Source: Gemmataceae bacterium (GTDB lineage Bacteria > Planctomycetota > Planctomycetia > Gemmatales > Gemmataceae). Taken from it: a DNA stretch of 64,000 nucleotides. The notes under the pieces were generated by a model that was not told the DNA's origin, made no database searches, and was given only the letters and a program-made list of their open reading frames with translations. Of this stretch, positions 52,123-60,291 are shown piece by piece; the stretch's first letter is position 1; each line of letters starts with the position of its first letter. The position numbers were made by a program, and so were the translations under genes. The stretch spans positions 2,011,369-2,075,368 of the forward strand of contig LR594585.1 in the NCBI GenBank assembly GCA_901538445.1. Direction: 5' to 3'.

Positions 52123-52696
52123 GGCGGGTCAGTTCCGAGTGGGGTGCGGGCGAGGGCATCGGTCGCCCGCAGCGGCGACCGATGCCCGGACGTTGCAAAC
52201 GGAGTACCGGGCCGCCGCCCCACGACCCGAGCACCCGGCGAGGGAGACTTGTATCACTCAGACACATGGGTATACCCTGTCGTCGAAGAGAATCACGACA
52301 CCATGAAACAACATCGATACAGGTTTTCCCGTTATTGAATTGACAGTCCCGATTCGTGGATTACTGTGGAGAGGCCGCGAGTCGCCAAGCTGCCGATTTT
52401 GTCGAGATGTCGCCATCCCGTGTCGGAGAAATTGAGGCCTCAGCAGATCCCTCAGACCAGCGACTCAAGCGGAGTTCCGGTCCGGTGTCGCCGGGCCGCG
52501 GAACTCGGCGCATCGTGTGGGGTTGGCACTCGCTGTGCAGCCCGAACCCGCGCCGGCGCGGCTCGCTGTGAACCTGCACCGTTCACTCGCCCTCGTGACA
52601 CCTTCGCCCTTCTGAGATGAGACGCGCCCGAGCCGGGGCGTGCCTCGATGTAGCGCCCAACCGTCCGGTGGACTCGTCTCCAGGAAGGTGGTTCCG
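52123..52696. other. Divergent intergenic region, no gene seen
   Basis: 574 nt between divergent genes. It contains a perfect hairpin at 52154-52187 in the presumed leader of the DUF4394 gene (GGGCATCGGTCGC / GCGACCGATGCCC). An AT-richer stretch at about 52240-52380 is a likely promoter area and includes the palindrome GGGTATACCC (52268-52277). Short open frames here look non-coding. Confidence 0.6.
52154..52187. promoter_or_regulatory. Leader hairpin upstream of the DUF4394 gene
   Basis: A 13-bp perfect stem with an 8-nt loop, 32 nt upstream of the DUF4394 ATG on the leftward strand. It could affect translation or mRNA stability; this is inference from position only. Confidence 0.5.
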
Positions 52697-53899
52697 ATGC
52701 GCCCACCCCCTCTCGCCCGGCGCGGCCTGTCAATCCTCGAGTTGGTGGTGAGCGTTGCCATCGTCGGGGTGGTAGCGGCCCTCGTCGTGCCCGGCATCCA
52801 GCGGGTCCGGGTGGCCGCCAAGCGCACGCAGTGCGCGAACAACATGCGGCAGATCGCCGCGGCCGCGCAGACGCACGTCGCGTCCTACGGCCGGCTGCCG
52901 GTCGGGATCCAGATGCCCTACGCGCTGAAGGCCAGCCCGCCGTCGATCGCCGACGCCTCCGGCATCCCGCCCCCCGAGCTGCTCTACGACCTGACCCTGA
53001 CCGACAGCCCGGCCCGCCGCAACAGCGACCCGATCCGGTACCCGTTCGGGCCGAACTGGGCGGTGCTCCTGCTGCCGTTCCTCGACCAGGAGCAACTGTA
53101 CAAGGCCGCGCGGCCCGGCGACTACCTGCCGGGGTACCAGGCCGCGGCGGCCAGCGGCACCCCCCTCGGGCTCGACACCGTGCTGTCCAACGTCCCCCTC
53201 CTGGGGTCCACGGCCAGCGCCGACGCCGCGAAGCGCGACAACTGGCTGGTCGTGTTGAGGGACAAGGTGGTGCCGGTGTACCTGTGCCCGGCGGACGCGG
53301 GGAACGCGAAGCCGTTCTCGGGGTACACCCAGAAGCCGGGGCCGTGGGCGCGGGGGAACTACGCGGCCAACGCCGGCCCCGGGTGGTGGCAGATGTCGCT
53401 CAACGGCCGGTCGTACTCGGAGGCGTTCGGCAAGACCGGGCCGGTGATGGCGATCAACTTCGGGGCGGTCCCGGCCGAGATCCGCGACGGCGCGAGCCAG
53501 ACGGCCATGTTCACCGAGGTGCGGGTCGGGGTGAGCGAGCGGGACCCCCGGGGCGTGTGGACGATGGGGTTCCCCGGGGCGAGCATCACCGCGGCCAACG
53601 CGATCGGCGACTGCCCGGCCCCGAACGACCGGGTGGAGACGTCGGACGACGTCCAGGGGTGCCCGGAGTTCTACTACTCGGGGATCGGCACCCGGCACCG
53701 GATGGGGTGCAACACCGGGTTCGCGAACCTGGGGTGGCCGAGCTGGCAGGCCCAGACCCGGAGCCGGCACCCGGGCGGGGTGAACGTGTGCCTGGCCGAC
53801 GGGGCGGTCGTGTTCGTCCGCGACTCGGTCCACCAGGGCGTGTGGTTCCGGCTCCTCAGCAGCAACGACGGCGCGGCCGTCGGCCCCTACACCGACTGA
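52697..53899 (+). CDS. DUF1559 family pseudopilin-like protein
   Basis: 400 residues from the ATG at 52697 (GGAAGG upstream). The N terminus is a type IV pilin/pseudopilin signal, RRGLSILELVVSVAIVGVVA, with the prepilin cleavage site before a hydrophobic helix and the Glu at +5 position. The DUF1559 body follows: ANNMRQIAAAAQTHVASYGR, VLLLPFLDQEQLY, DGASQTAMFTEVRVGV and a final RHPGGVNVCLADGAVVFVRD. It is probably assembled into or anchored at the envelope. The Ser/Thr kinase gene begins 18 nt downstream, so they are likely co-transcribed. Confidence 0.95.
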   Translation: MRPPPLARRGLSILELVVSVAIVGVVAALVVPGIQRVRVAAKRTQCANNMRQIAAAAQTHVASYGRLPVGIQMPYALKASPPSIADASGIPPPELLYDLTLTDSPARRNSDPIRYPFGPNWAVLLLPFLDQEQLYKAARPGDYLPGYQAAAASGTPLGLDTVLSNVPLLGSTASADAAKRDNWLVVLRDKVVPVYLCPADAGNAKPFSGYTQKPGPWARGNYAANAGPGWWQMSLNGRSYSEAFGKTGPVMAINFGAVPAEIRDGASQTAMFTEVRVGVSERDPRGVWTMGFPGASITAANAIGDCPAPNDRVETSDDVQGCPEFYYSGIGTRHRMGCNTGFANLGWPSWQAQTRSRHPGGVNVCLADGAVVFVRDSVHQGVWFRLLSSNDGAAVGPYTD

Positions 53900-53917
53900 G
53901 CCCGGACCGGACCGGAC

Positions 53918-56092
53918 ATGGACCCCGACGACCTCCCCACCACGGTGAACCGGCCCCCGCACCGGACGCACCTGACGGGGCCCCTCGCCAGCAGCAACAT
54001 CCACGCGCCCGCCGGCGGCGGGTGCGGCCCCGCCGCGCCGCCCCCGCCGCCCGCCCCCCACGACTTCCCCGCCGTCGGCGACACGCTCGACCACTGCGTC
54101 CTCGTCGCCGAGCTGGGCCGGGGCGGGTCCGGCAGCGCGTTCCTCGCCCGCCAGCCGGCCCTCGCCGACCGTCCCCTCGTCCTGAAGGTCAGCCGGAACC
54201 CGTCCCGGCACGAGGACCTGAACCTCGCCCGGCTCCAGCACACGCACATCATGCCGCTGTACTGGGCCACCACGGTCGAGGCGACCGGGCTGCGGGTACT
54301 GGCGATGCCGTACCTGGCCCGGACGACCCTCGGCACCCTGGTCCAGCGCCTCGGGGACCGGCCCGTGCGCGACTGGACCGGGGCCGGCGCGCTGCGGGTT
54401 CTCGAACGGGACCAGGACGGGGTGCCGGTGCGGATCGCCGCCCAGCCGCACGCGGCCGAGGCGCTCGGGCGGGCGTCGTGGGTCGAGTTCGTGGTCCGGG
54501 CCGGGGAGGCGATCGCCGAGGCGCTGGCCTACGCGCACGAGCGGGGCCTCGTCCACCTCGACCTGAAGCCCGCCAACGTCCTCGTCACCCCGGACGGGCA
54601 CCCGATCGTCCTCGACCTCGACGTGGCCCGCCAGCCGATCGCGGCGAACACGCCCTCGGTCCCGTGGCTGGGCGGCACGTGGCTGTACATGTCGCCCGAG
54701 CAGCGGGCCGCGATCACCGCCCTCTCGGAACTCGACCCGATCCCGCAGGCCGTGGACGGCCGGTCCGACCTGTACTCGCTCGGGCTGATCCTGGCCGCCG
54801 CGCTGGCCGGGACCCCCGGCGACGAGCCCCCGCCCGACCCCCGCGACCTGCCCCGCCTCAACCCCGGCGTCTCCCGGGGGCTGGCCGCGGTAGTGGCGAA
54901 GTGCCTCGCCCCGGACCCGGGCGACCGGTACCCGACCGGTACGGCGCTGGCCGAGGACCTGAACCGGCACCTGAACGACCTGCCGCTGCGGGGGGTGCGG
55001 GACGCGCCGGCCGAGCGGTGGCGGAAGTGGCGGCGGCGGCGGCCCCTCGGGCTGCCCCTCGCCGTGCTGCTCGCCGCGTTCTGCGCCGCCGCCTGCGCCG
55101 CCGGGCTCACCGCGTACCAGCGGAACGAGGACCGCCGCCGCGAGGTCGAGGTCGCGCTGCACGACGGGCTGGAGTACCAGCGGCTCGGGCAGTACGAGGC
55201 GGCCGTCGGTCGGTTCCTGGCCGGGGCCGACCTCGCCGAGCGGACCCTCGGGGCCGACGCGGTGGGGGCCGAACTCGCCGCCCGGGTGCGCCAGGCCCGG
55301 CAGCGGCAACTGGCGGTGGAACTCGACGCGGTCGTCGGGCAACTGCGGTTCTACGCGCTCCAGGACCACACCCCGCGGCGGCTCCAGTGGGTGCTCGAGG
55401 GGGCGGGCCGCAAGCTCTGGGCCGAGCGCCGGGCCCTGCTCGACCGTTCGGGCGGGCCGCTCGAACCGGCCGTCGAGGCCGCCATCCGCGACCGGCTCCT
55501 GGAACTGGTCGTGCTGTGGACGGACCTGCTCGCCCGGATCGCCCCGCCCCCGCACGCCGGGACCGCGCGGGACGAGGTCCGCGAGGTGCTCGCCGAGGCC
55601 GAGCGGGTGTTCGGCCCGTCGCTCGGGCTGTGGCTCGCCCGCGAGCGGCACGGCGAGGGGCGGGCCGGGCCGCGGCCCGAGCCGGGGGCCGCGTGGGAGT
55701 TCTGCGCGCTGGCCCGTGCCGCGCTGGACCGGGGCGACGCGGCCGCCGCGGTCGCGTTCTGCGAGGCCGCGACCGACCGCGACCCGCTCGGGTTCGTCCC
55801 GAACTACTACCTCGGGGTGTGCCTGCTCAAGGCCGGGAAGTACGACCGGGCGGCGCGGGTGCTGTCGCTGTGCGTGGGCCAGAACCCGGGGGCCGAGTGC
55901 CTCGTGCTGCGGGGCCGGGCGCTCGCGGGACTCGGCGAGCCCGAGCGAGCGCTGGCCGACTTCACCCTCGCCGTCGAGCGCAGCCCGGAACTGGGCGTGG
56001 CGTACCTCGCGCGCTCGCAGGCGCTCCGCCAACTGGGCCGCACCCGCGAGGCCGACGCCGACGAGAAGACCGCCCGCTCGCTGGGGGAGTGA
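53918..56092 (+). CDS. Membrane Ser/Thr protein kinase with TPR region
   Basis: 724 residues. A Pro-rich N terminus leads to a kinase domain (about 58-350): P-loop AELGRGGSGSAF, Lys90 (LVLKVS), catalytic loop HLDLKPANVL (213-222), metal motif DLD in VLDLDVAR, GTWLYMSPEQ, and SDLYSLGLIL. The HRD Arg is Leu and the DFG Phe/Gly are Leu/Asp, so the domain is divergent, though Lys, both Asp and Asn are kept. One transmembrane helix (PLGLPLAVLLAAFCAAACAA, about 377-396) follows. The C-terminal part has TPR-like repeats (GLEYQRLGQYEAAVGRFLAG; NYYLGVCLLKAGKYDRAARV). Likely a membrane signalling kinase partnered with the upstream pseudopilin. Confidence 0.93.
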   Translation: MDPDDLPTTVNRPPHRTHLTGPLASSNIHAPAGGGCGPAAPPPPPAPHDFPAVGDTLDHCVLVAELGRGGSGSAFLARQPALADRPLVLKVSRNPSRHEDLNLARLQHTHIMPLYWATTVEATGLRVLAMPYLARTTLGTLVQRLGDRPVRDWTGAGALRVLERDQDGVPVRIAAQPHAAEALGRASWVEFVVRAGEAIAEALAYAHERGLVHLDLKPANVLVTPDGHPIVLDLDVARQPIAANTPSVPWLGGTWLYMSPEQRAAITALSELDPIPQAVDGRSDLYSLGLILAAALAGTPGDEPPPDPRDLPRLNPGVSRGLAAVVAKCLAPDPGDRYPTGTALAEDLNRHLNDLPLRGVRDAPAERWRKWRRRRPLGLPLAVLLAAFCAAACAAGLTAYQRNEDRRREVEVALHDGLEYQRLGQYEAAVGRFLAGADLAERTLGADAVGAELAARVRQARQRQLAVELDAVVGQLRFYALQDHTPRRLQWVLEGAGRKLWAERRALLDRSGGPLEPAVEAAIRDRLLELVVLWTDLLARIAPPPHAGTARDEVREVLAEAERVFGPSLGLWLARERHGEGRAGPRPEPGAAWEFCALARAALDRGDAAAAVAFCEAATDRDPLGFVPNYYLGVCLLKAGKYDRAARVLSLCVGQNPGAECLVLRGRALAGLGEPERALADFTLAVERSPELGVAYLARSQALRQLGRTREADADEKTARSLGE

Positions 56093-56136
56093 CACCTATT
56101 GGAGTGACGCAGTTGGGCTCGGCGTTGCTTGTTTTT

Positions 56137-56202
56137 GGTGGGGCAGGCATTCTTGCCTGCCTCCGTGCGCGTTCGGAGGCAGGCAAGAATGCCTGCCCCA
56201 CC
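56137..56202. repeat. Perfect 28-bp hairpin (class A)
   Basis: Arms 56137-56164 and 56175-56202 are exact reverse complements (start GGTGGGGCAGGCATTCTTGC), loop GTGCGCGTTC (10 nt). It follows the kinase stop by 44 nt. Confidence 0.92.
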
Positions 56203-56310
56203 CGAGCAAAAGACGAAGTGGTCGGATGGCGTCAGCGTGGTCGGGCGGTGGCTCCACCCCCAACGATCACCGGTCGGGTTCGCCTGACCGGTGCCGAGGC
56301 AGTCCTGACC

Positions 56311-56489
56311 CCCTCACCCGCGACTCGCAGAGCCTCGTCGCGACCTCTCCCCCCAGACGGCGGGCGAGGTGGGTGTGGTTGGGGCCACTCACCGCTTCCC
56401 GTTCCGCACCGCTGGGGAGAGGCGCAGGGGCAACACCTCGCCCCCCGTCTGGGGGGAGAGGTCGCCGCGCTTCGCGGCGGGTGAGGGGG
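56311..56489. repeat. Large inverted repeat, CCTCACCCGC family copy 1
   Basis: Arms of about 55-60 nt separated by about 60 nt. Shared motifs with the copy at 62463-62637 are CCCTCACCCGCG, GCGACC(T/C)CTCCCC and GGGGAGAGGTCGCCGCG. Confidence 0.82.
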
Positions 56490-56593
56490 TTCCACGCTCA
56501 CCTCGCCGCAAACACCTGCCCACATCCCACGGCCGATCGTAACTTCTCAGGGTCGCGGCGAAGGTGTCGCTGATCGACCCGCCCCAGCAGCCC

Positions 56594-56884
56594 TCACCTC
56601 AGCGCGGCTCGCAGCGTCGCCTCATCGGTGACGCCCTCGAACCGCTGCGCGACGCGGCCGTTGCGGAACACGAGCAGCAGCGGGATCGCGCTGACGTCGA
56701 ACTTCGCCGCGAGTTGCGGGTTCGTCTCGGTGTTGACCTTGCATACCTTGTGGTCGCGGGCGATCGCGGCGAGCACCGGGTTCATCATCCGGCACGGCCC
56801 GCACCACGCGGCCCAGAAGTCGACGAGCACCGGCCCCGGGTCGTCCAGCACCTCGCGCTTGAAGTTGTACTGTTCGAGCAGCAC
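56594..56884 (-). CDS. Thioredoxin-family protein
   Basis: 96 residues. The active site WAAWCGPCRMM (WCGPC, Cys about 28 and 31) and cis-Pro region SAIPLLLVFRNGRV are intact. The start chosen is a GTG at 56884, with GGAGG 6-7 nt upstream; an in-frame ATG at 56914 would add 10 residues without family similarity. No signal peptide, so a cytoplasmic disulfide reductase is expected. Close to normal length for thioredoxin (about 105), slightly short at the N terminus. Confidence 0.92.
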   Translation of the reverse strand: MLLEQYNFKREVLDDPGPVLVDFWAAWCGPCRMMNPVLAAIARDHKVCKVNTETNPQLAAKFDVSAIPLLLVFRNGRVAQRFEGVTDEATLRAALR

Positions 56885-57023
56885 GGCCCACCTCCGTTCG
56901 GTTCGCCGCACCATTCTACACGGCCACGGTAGGCGCTGCACGTCCGGAGTGTGCACGCGGAACCGGGTGGTGATCCGCTCCGGGGTGCTCAAGAACCGCA
57001 CCCCGTTCGACCCCATCTGGGCG

Positions 57024-57389
57024 TCACGAATCCCCACTTGGTAACACGCCGCCTGGTTCAGCCTCTTGGTCCCAAGCCGGAAGACGCCACCCAGCAGCAT
57101 CGGCGAGCACTCGCCACGGCCGAATGTACCAGATGGAGACTTGCTCCAGGTAAGTCGCGTCCCCCAACTCTCTGAGTTGGCTCAGGTATAGGCTCCGCGT
57201 CCCGCGGAGGTAATACACATGCCGCCGCTCGTTCTCCTCGCCGATGAGCGTCGGCATCTCATGCAGGTGCTCGGCTTCGACCGGGCAGAACTCCAGCCGA
57301 CCGCCGCGTGCGAAATTGCGAAGCAGGACCAAGCCGTAATGCATGATGTCCAGATAGGCCCGGTCGCGGGGTGTAATCGCCTCACTCAT
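57024..57389 (-). CDS. Hypothetical protein
   Basis: 121 residues, ATG at 57389 with GAGG 8 nt upstream. Sequence is acidic-aromatic (YLDIMHYGLVLLRNFARGGR; EAEHLHEMPTLIGEENERRH; VYYLRGTRSLYLSQLRELGD) with no signal or membrane segment. No family recognised. Its composition and ribosome site look like a real gene. It lies between thioredoxin and another hypothetical gene, all leftward. Confidence 0.72.
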   Translation of the reverse strand: MSEAITPRDRAYLDIMHYGLVLLRNFARGGRLEFCPVEAEHLHEMPTLIGEENERRHVYYLRGTRSLYLSQLRELGDATYLEQVSIWYIRPWRVLADAAGWRLPAWDQEAEPGGVLPSGDS

Positions 57390-57510
57390 ACAGCGACCTC
57401 TGGGGCCGAACGACCCCGCTCACCTGCCGGCGAGGCGGGGTGAGCTATGTCTCACGAAAAGCCTACACGCGGCCCCGGTCTACTGCAGCGCCAAGTTCGG
57501 CCTCTGACGC

Positions 57511-58272
57511 CTACTCCTTACCGAGCACCAAGTCCACCACCCGGCACCCGCGGACATGTGGGCCGGGGCCGCGACAGTGATTGAGGATGGCCGCATCCTC
57601 GCAGCCCACGTCTTGGAGCGCATCGGCCAGGATTGGCATTGCGGAGAACTCACGCGCCTCATCCATGTGGCGGGCCAGTGCCAGAACGGTCTCCGAACGC
57701 CACTCGTCGGCAAAGTTCACGGACGCTCTCTCAAGGTATACTTCGATTTCCGTGTCGCCGTGGTTGCCCTCGAACTCGCTGAACACCCCGCCCAAGAACG
57801 ACCAGCCTCCCCAGTCCACCAGTGCGGCGAGCTTGTCGAACGGGATGCGGACCAACCACTCCGGTTCCTGCGCCCCATCAACGAAATACTCACGAGCAAT
57901 GGCCGCGAGGTCGCCGATGCTCCTAACCCTGGGGTCGCAATAATCGGAGATGTCGCCGTCGGGTAACCTCTGCTGTTCCCATTCCCATTCACCGAGTTCG
58001 CGGGCGAGGTGCTCCACGAGGTCGCCTTCGGGGTCGGCCATGCGCCCAAGCACCTCATGCTCGCGGTAGCTGAAGACGAATTTGGCTTGCCGGCCCGCCT
58101 TGCGATTCTCACCGTTGCCCATTTCCACTCGCGCCTCCGGGAGCCGAACGACCAAGTTAATCGACCCAGCCACCCCGACGCCGTCCGCTCGCCGAACTCG
58201 ATAGTAGCTTGTCCGGTATTGCGCGACCGCGTCGACCCACCGGTCAGGGTAAGGCGCCACACCTCGACCCAC
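57511..58272 (-). CDS. Gemmataceae-type hypothetical protein
   Basis: Up to 253 residues; a GTG at 58272 is the longest start and an ATG at 58122 (MGNGENRKAG) would give 203. The middle is acidic (REHEVLGRMADPEGDLVEHL; WEWEQQRLPDGDISDYCDPR). The C terminus ends ADALQDVGCEDAAIL then GPGPHVRGCRVVDLVLGKE, a tail recurring in unrelated Gemmataceae proteins. No signal. Function unknown. The start is uncertain because a CGACCCACCGGTCAG repeat occurs twice near 58234-58280. Confidence 0.75.
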   Translation of the reverse strand: MGRGVAPYPDRWVDAVAQYRTSYYRVRRADGVGVAGSINLVVRLPEARVEMGNGENRKAGRQAKFVFSYREHEVLGRMADPEGDLVEHLARELGEWEWEQQRLPDGDISDYCDPRVRSIGDLAAIAREYFVDGAQEPEWLVRIPFDKLAALVDWGGWSFLGGVFSEFEGNHGDTEIEVYLERASVNFADEWRSETVLALARHMDEAREFSAMPILADALQDVGCEDAAILNHCRGPGPHVRGCRVVDLVLGKE

Positions 58273-58339
58273 CGGTCAGACTGAGACGCAAATTATCCCG
58301 CGAGTGATCGCAGCACAAGGGGTTGGGTGTGGCTTGAGA

Positions 58340-58428
58340 TGCCGGCGAGCGGGTGGCGTCCGTCCCCCGGTGGAGCGCGAGTGCGTGAAGGGTGGTTCCA
58401 CAGGGGGACTCACGTCCCCCGCTCGCCT
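58340..58428. repeat. Palindrome related to the 26083 element
   Basis: Left GCGAGCGGGTGGCGTCCGTC followed by CCCCGG; right GGGGGACTCACGTCCCCCGC then TCGCC. The right arm is identical to that of 26143-26174; the left arm has diverged. Confidence 0.78.
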
Positions 58429-58479
58429 GATCCGGCGGGAGCGGTCCTCCGTTCGGTTCGCCGCGCCATTCTCCGCGGC

Positions 58480-60186
58480 TCACCGGAACCAGTGCAGCCG
58501 GGCCGGGCCGTGGAAGCAGTGGACCCGGTCGCCGAACCGGGCGGCGAGGTCGTCCTTGCGCCGCACCGCGATCTCGTTGCCTTCCAGGTTCAGGATCGCG
58601 AGCTTCGCGAGCGGCTTCGATTTGAGGAGCGCGTCGATCGCGGCCCCGGTCAGCAACTTTCCCTGCCGGTCCGAGGCGAGCGACGGCTTCCCCTGCCCCG
58701 TCAGGTCGAGCACGCCCAGGTCGGTGAGGTGCCGCGCGTCCGCGAGTGCCTTGACGCCCGCGTCGTCGATCTTGTTGTACCCGAGCAGCAGCGCCCGCAG
58801 CCGGTCGAATGCCCCGGGGCGGGCGACCGCCTCGACCACTTCGCTCGCGAGCCCGTTCCCGGGAAGAGTGAGCACCCGGAGGTTCGCGAGGTGCGGCGAC
58901 CCGGCCAGTGCGAGGCCGCCGGCGTCACCGAGTTTACAATCGGCCAGGATCAGGTCGGTGAGCCGGGCGAGCGCGGGCGACTCCGCGAGCGCCTTGCCGC
59001 CGGCCGCGCCGATCGGGCTCTCCGAGAGCACGAGCCGCTCCAGGCCCACGAGGGTCTTCGACGTCGCGAGCGATTTGATGCCGTCGGCCTTCACCTGGCC
59101 GCGAAAGAGGTCGAGCGAGCGGAGGTTCGCGAGGTGCGGCGACGCGGCCAGCGCGACCACCGCCGCGGACGACGGCCCGACCGCGCGCCCGCCGCGGCAC
59201 GACAGTACGCGGAGGTTCCCCGCGTTCGGGCTGGCGGCCAGTGCCGCCAGGGCCGCGTCGGGGTCGGCCACCTCGTCGAGCGTCAGCGATTCGAGCCGCG
59301 CCACCAGCGGCGTCGCCGCGAGCGCGGCCATCGTGCCGCCGTCGATCGGGGTGCGGGCGAGGTCGAGTGAGCGCACGGCAGCGAGGTGCTGCGAGTTCCC
59401 CAGCTTCGCCCAGTCCTTCGTGGCGAACTTGTTCCCGGCGACCCGCAGCGCCCGGACGTTCGCGAGTGCGGCGGCCCCGGCGAGCACGGCGAGCCCGGCA
59501 CCGTCGGTCTGCACGGAGAGCGCCCGCAGGTGGGCCGCGAGGGGCGATTCCACGAGCGCCTTCACCGCGGCGGCGGTGGTCGCGGTCCGCGACAGGTGGA
59601 GCTCCCGGAGGTGCCCGAGGGCGGGGGCCGCCGCGAGCGCCGCGGCCGCGGCCGGGGGGAGCTTCACCAGGGCGAGTTCGAGGTCGAACACGTCGGCGAG
59701 CAGCGGGAGCGGGAGCAGGCGCTTCAGCACCGCGGCCGGGGACAGGCGGCTCATGAGGGACACGCGGAGCCGCCCGCCCCAGGGCCACCCGCGGGAATCG
59801 GCGAGGTTGCCGATCCCGGCGTCGCCGTCGAGCACGAGGTCGCCGTCGAAGCACGCGACCTCGGGGAACCCGCGGCGGTCCGTGTACCCGCCGGCGTCGG
59901 CCCGTCGGGCGAGCCGGCCGAACCGGGTCCCGGAGTGCCGTGCGGCCAGGGCCATTTCCGCCGCGAAGTGCTCCCGCCACTCGCCGGGGGGGAGGTGCGG
60001 CCGGTCCCGGGCGGCGACGGCGCGGAAGTACGCGGCCCCGTCGGGGTCGCCGGAGCGGGCGAGTTCGTCGGCCAGCGCGAGCAGGGCCGCGTCGCTGGCC
60101 GGGTCTGCCTTGGCGGCCCGCAGGGCCGCCACAACCGGAGCGGGAAGGGTCGGACCGGACGTGTCGGGGTCGGTGTCGGCGGACAT
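58480..60186 (-). CDS. TIGR02996 domain and leucine-rich-repeat protein
   Basis: 568 residues from the ATG at 60186. The N-terminal TIGR02996 domain (about 10-65: VVAALRAAKADPASDAALLA, ADELARSGDPDGAAYFRAVA) is a planctomycete module of unknown role. From about 185 on there are many LRR-like units of about 24 residues (LGHLRELHLSRTATTAAAVK; LANLRSLDLFRGQV; LTDLGVLDLTG; KPLAKLAILNLEGNEIA). No signal or membrane segment. Likely a protein-protein interaction protein. It is divergent from the XPB-N-like gene across 105 nt. Confidence 0.93.
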   Translation of the reverse strand: MSADTDPDTSGPTLPAPVVAALRAAKADPASDAALLALADELARSGDPDGAAYFRAVAARDRPHLPPGEWREHFAAEMALAARHSGTRFGRLARRADAGGYTDRRGFPEVACFDGDLVLDGDAGIGNLADSRGWPWGGRLRVSLMSRLSPAAVLKRLLPLPLLADVFDLELALVKLPPAAAAALAAAPALGHLRELHLSRTATTAAAVKALVESPLAAHLRALSVQTDGAGLAVLAGAAALANVRALRVAGNKFATKDWAKLGNSQHLAAVRSLDLARTPIDGGTMAALAATPLVARLESLTLDEVADPDAALAALAASPNAGNLRVLSCRGGRAVGPSSAAVVALAASPHLANLRSLDLFRGQVKADGIKSLATSKTLVGLERLVLSESPIGAAGGKALAESPALARLTDLILADCKLGDAGGLALAGSPHLANLRVLTLPGNGLASEVVEAVARPGAFDRLRALLLGYNKIDDAGVKALADARHLTDLGVLDLTGQGKPSLASDRQGKLLTGAAIDALLKSKPLAKLAILNLEGNEIAVRRKDDLAARFGDRVHCFHGPARLHWFR

Positions 60187-60291
60187 GGGCGAGTTCCTGG
60201 GGTGCGGGGAGAGCGTACAGTACCCCGCGACCGGAGCCGGCGGAAGCTCGGAAGCGGCGGTCGCGCCGCCGATTCGCCATACAACACCCGG

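Larger units (their letters stand above)
56093..56593. other. 501-nt intergenic region with two palindromes
   Basis: Contains a perfect 28-bp hairpin at 56137-56202 and a large inverted repeat at about 56311-56489 whose arms carry CCTCACCCGC...CGACCTCTCCCC and its complement. The latter family recurs at 62463-62637. No gene seen. Confidence 0.75.

Noticed and set aside
52356-52620. Short open frames in the 52.1-52.7 kb gap
   Set aside because: Overlapping frames on both strands, no ribosome sites and no protein-like composition.
52730-56095. 1121-residue minus-strand frame opposite the pseudopilin and kinase
   Set aside because: Antisense shadow of genes with full domain evidence.
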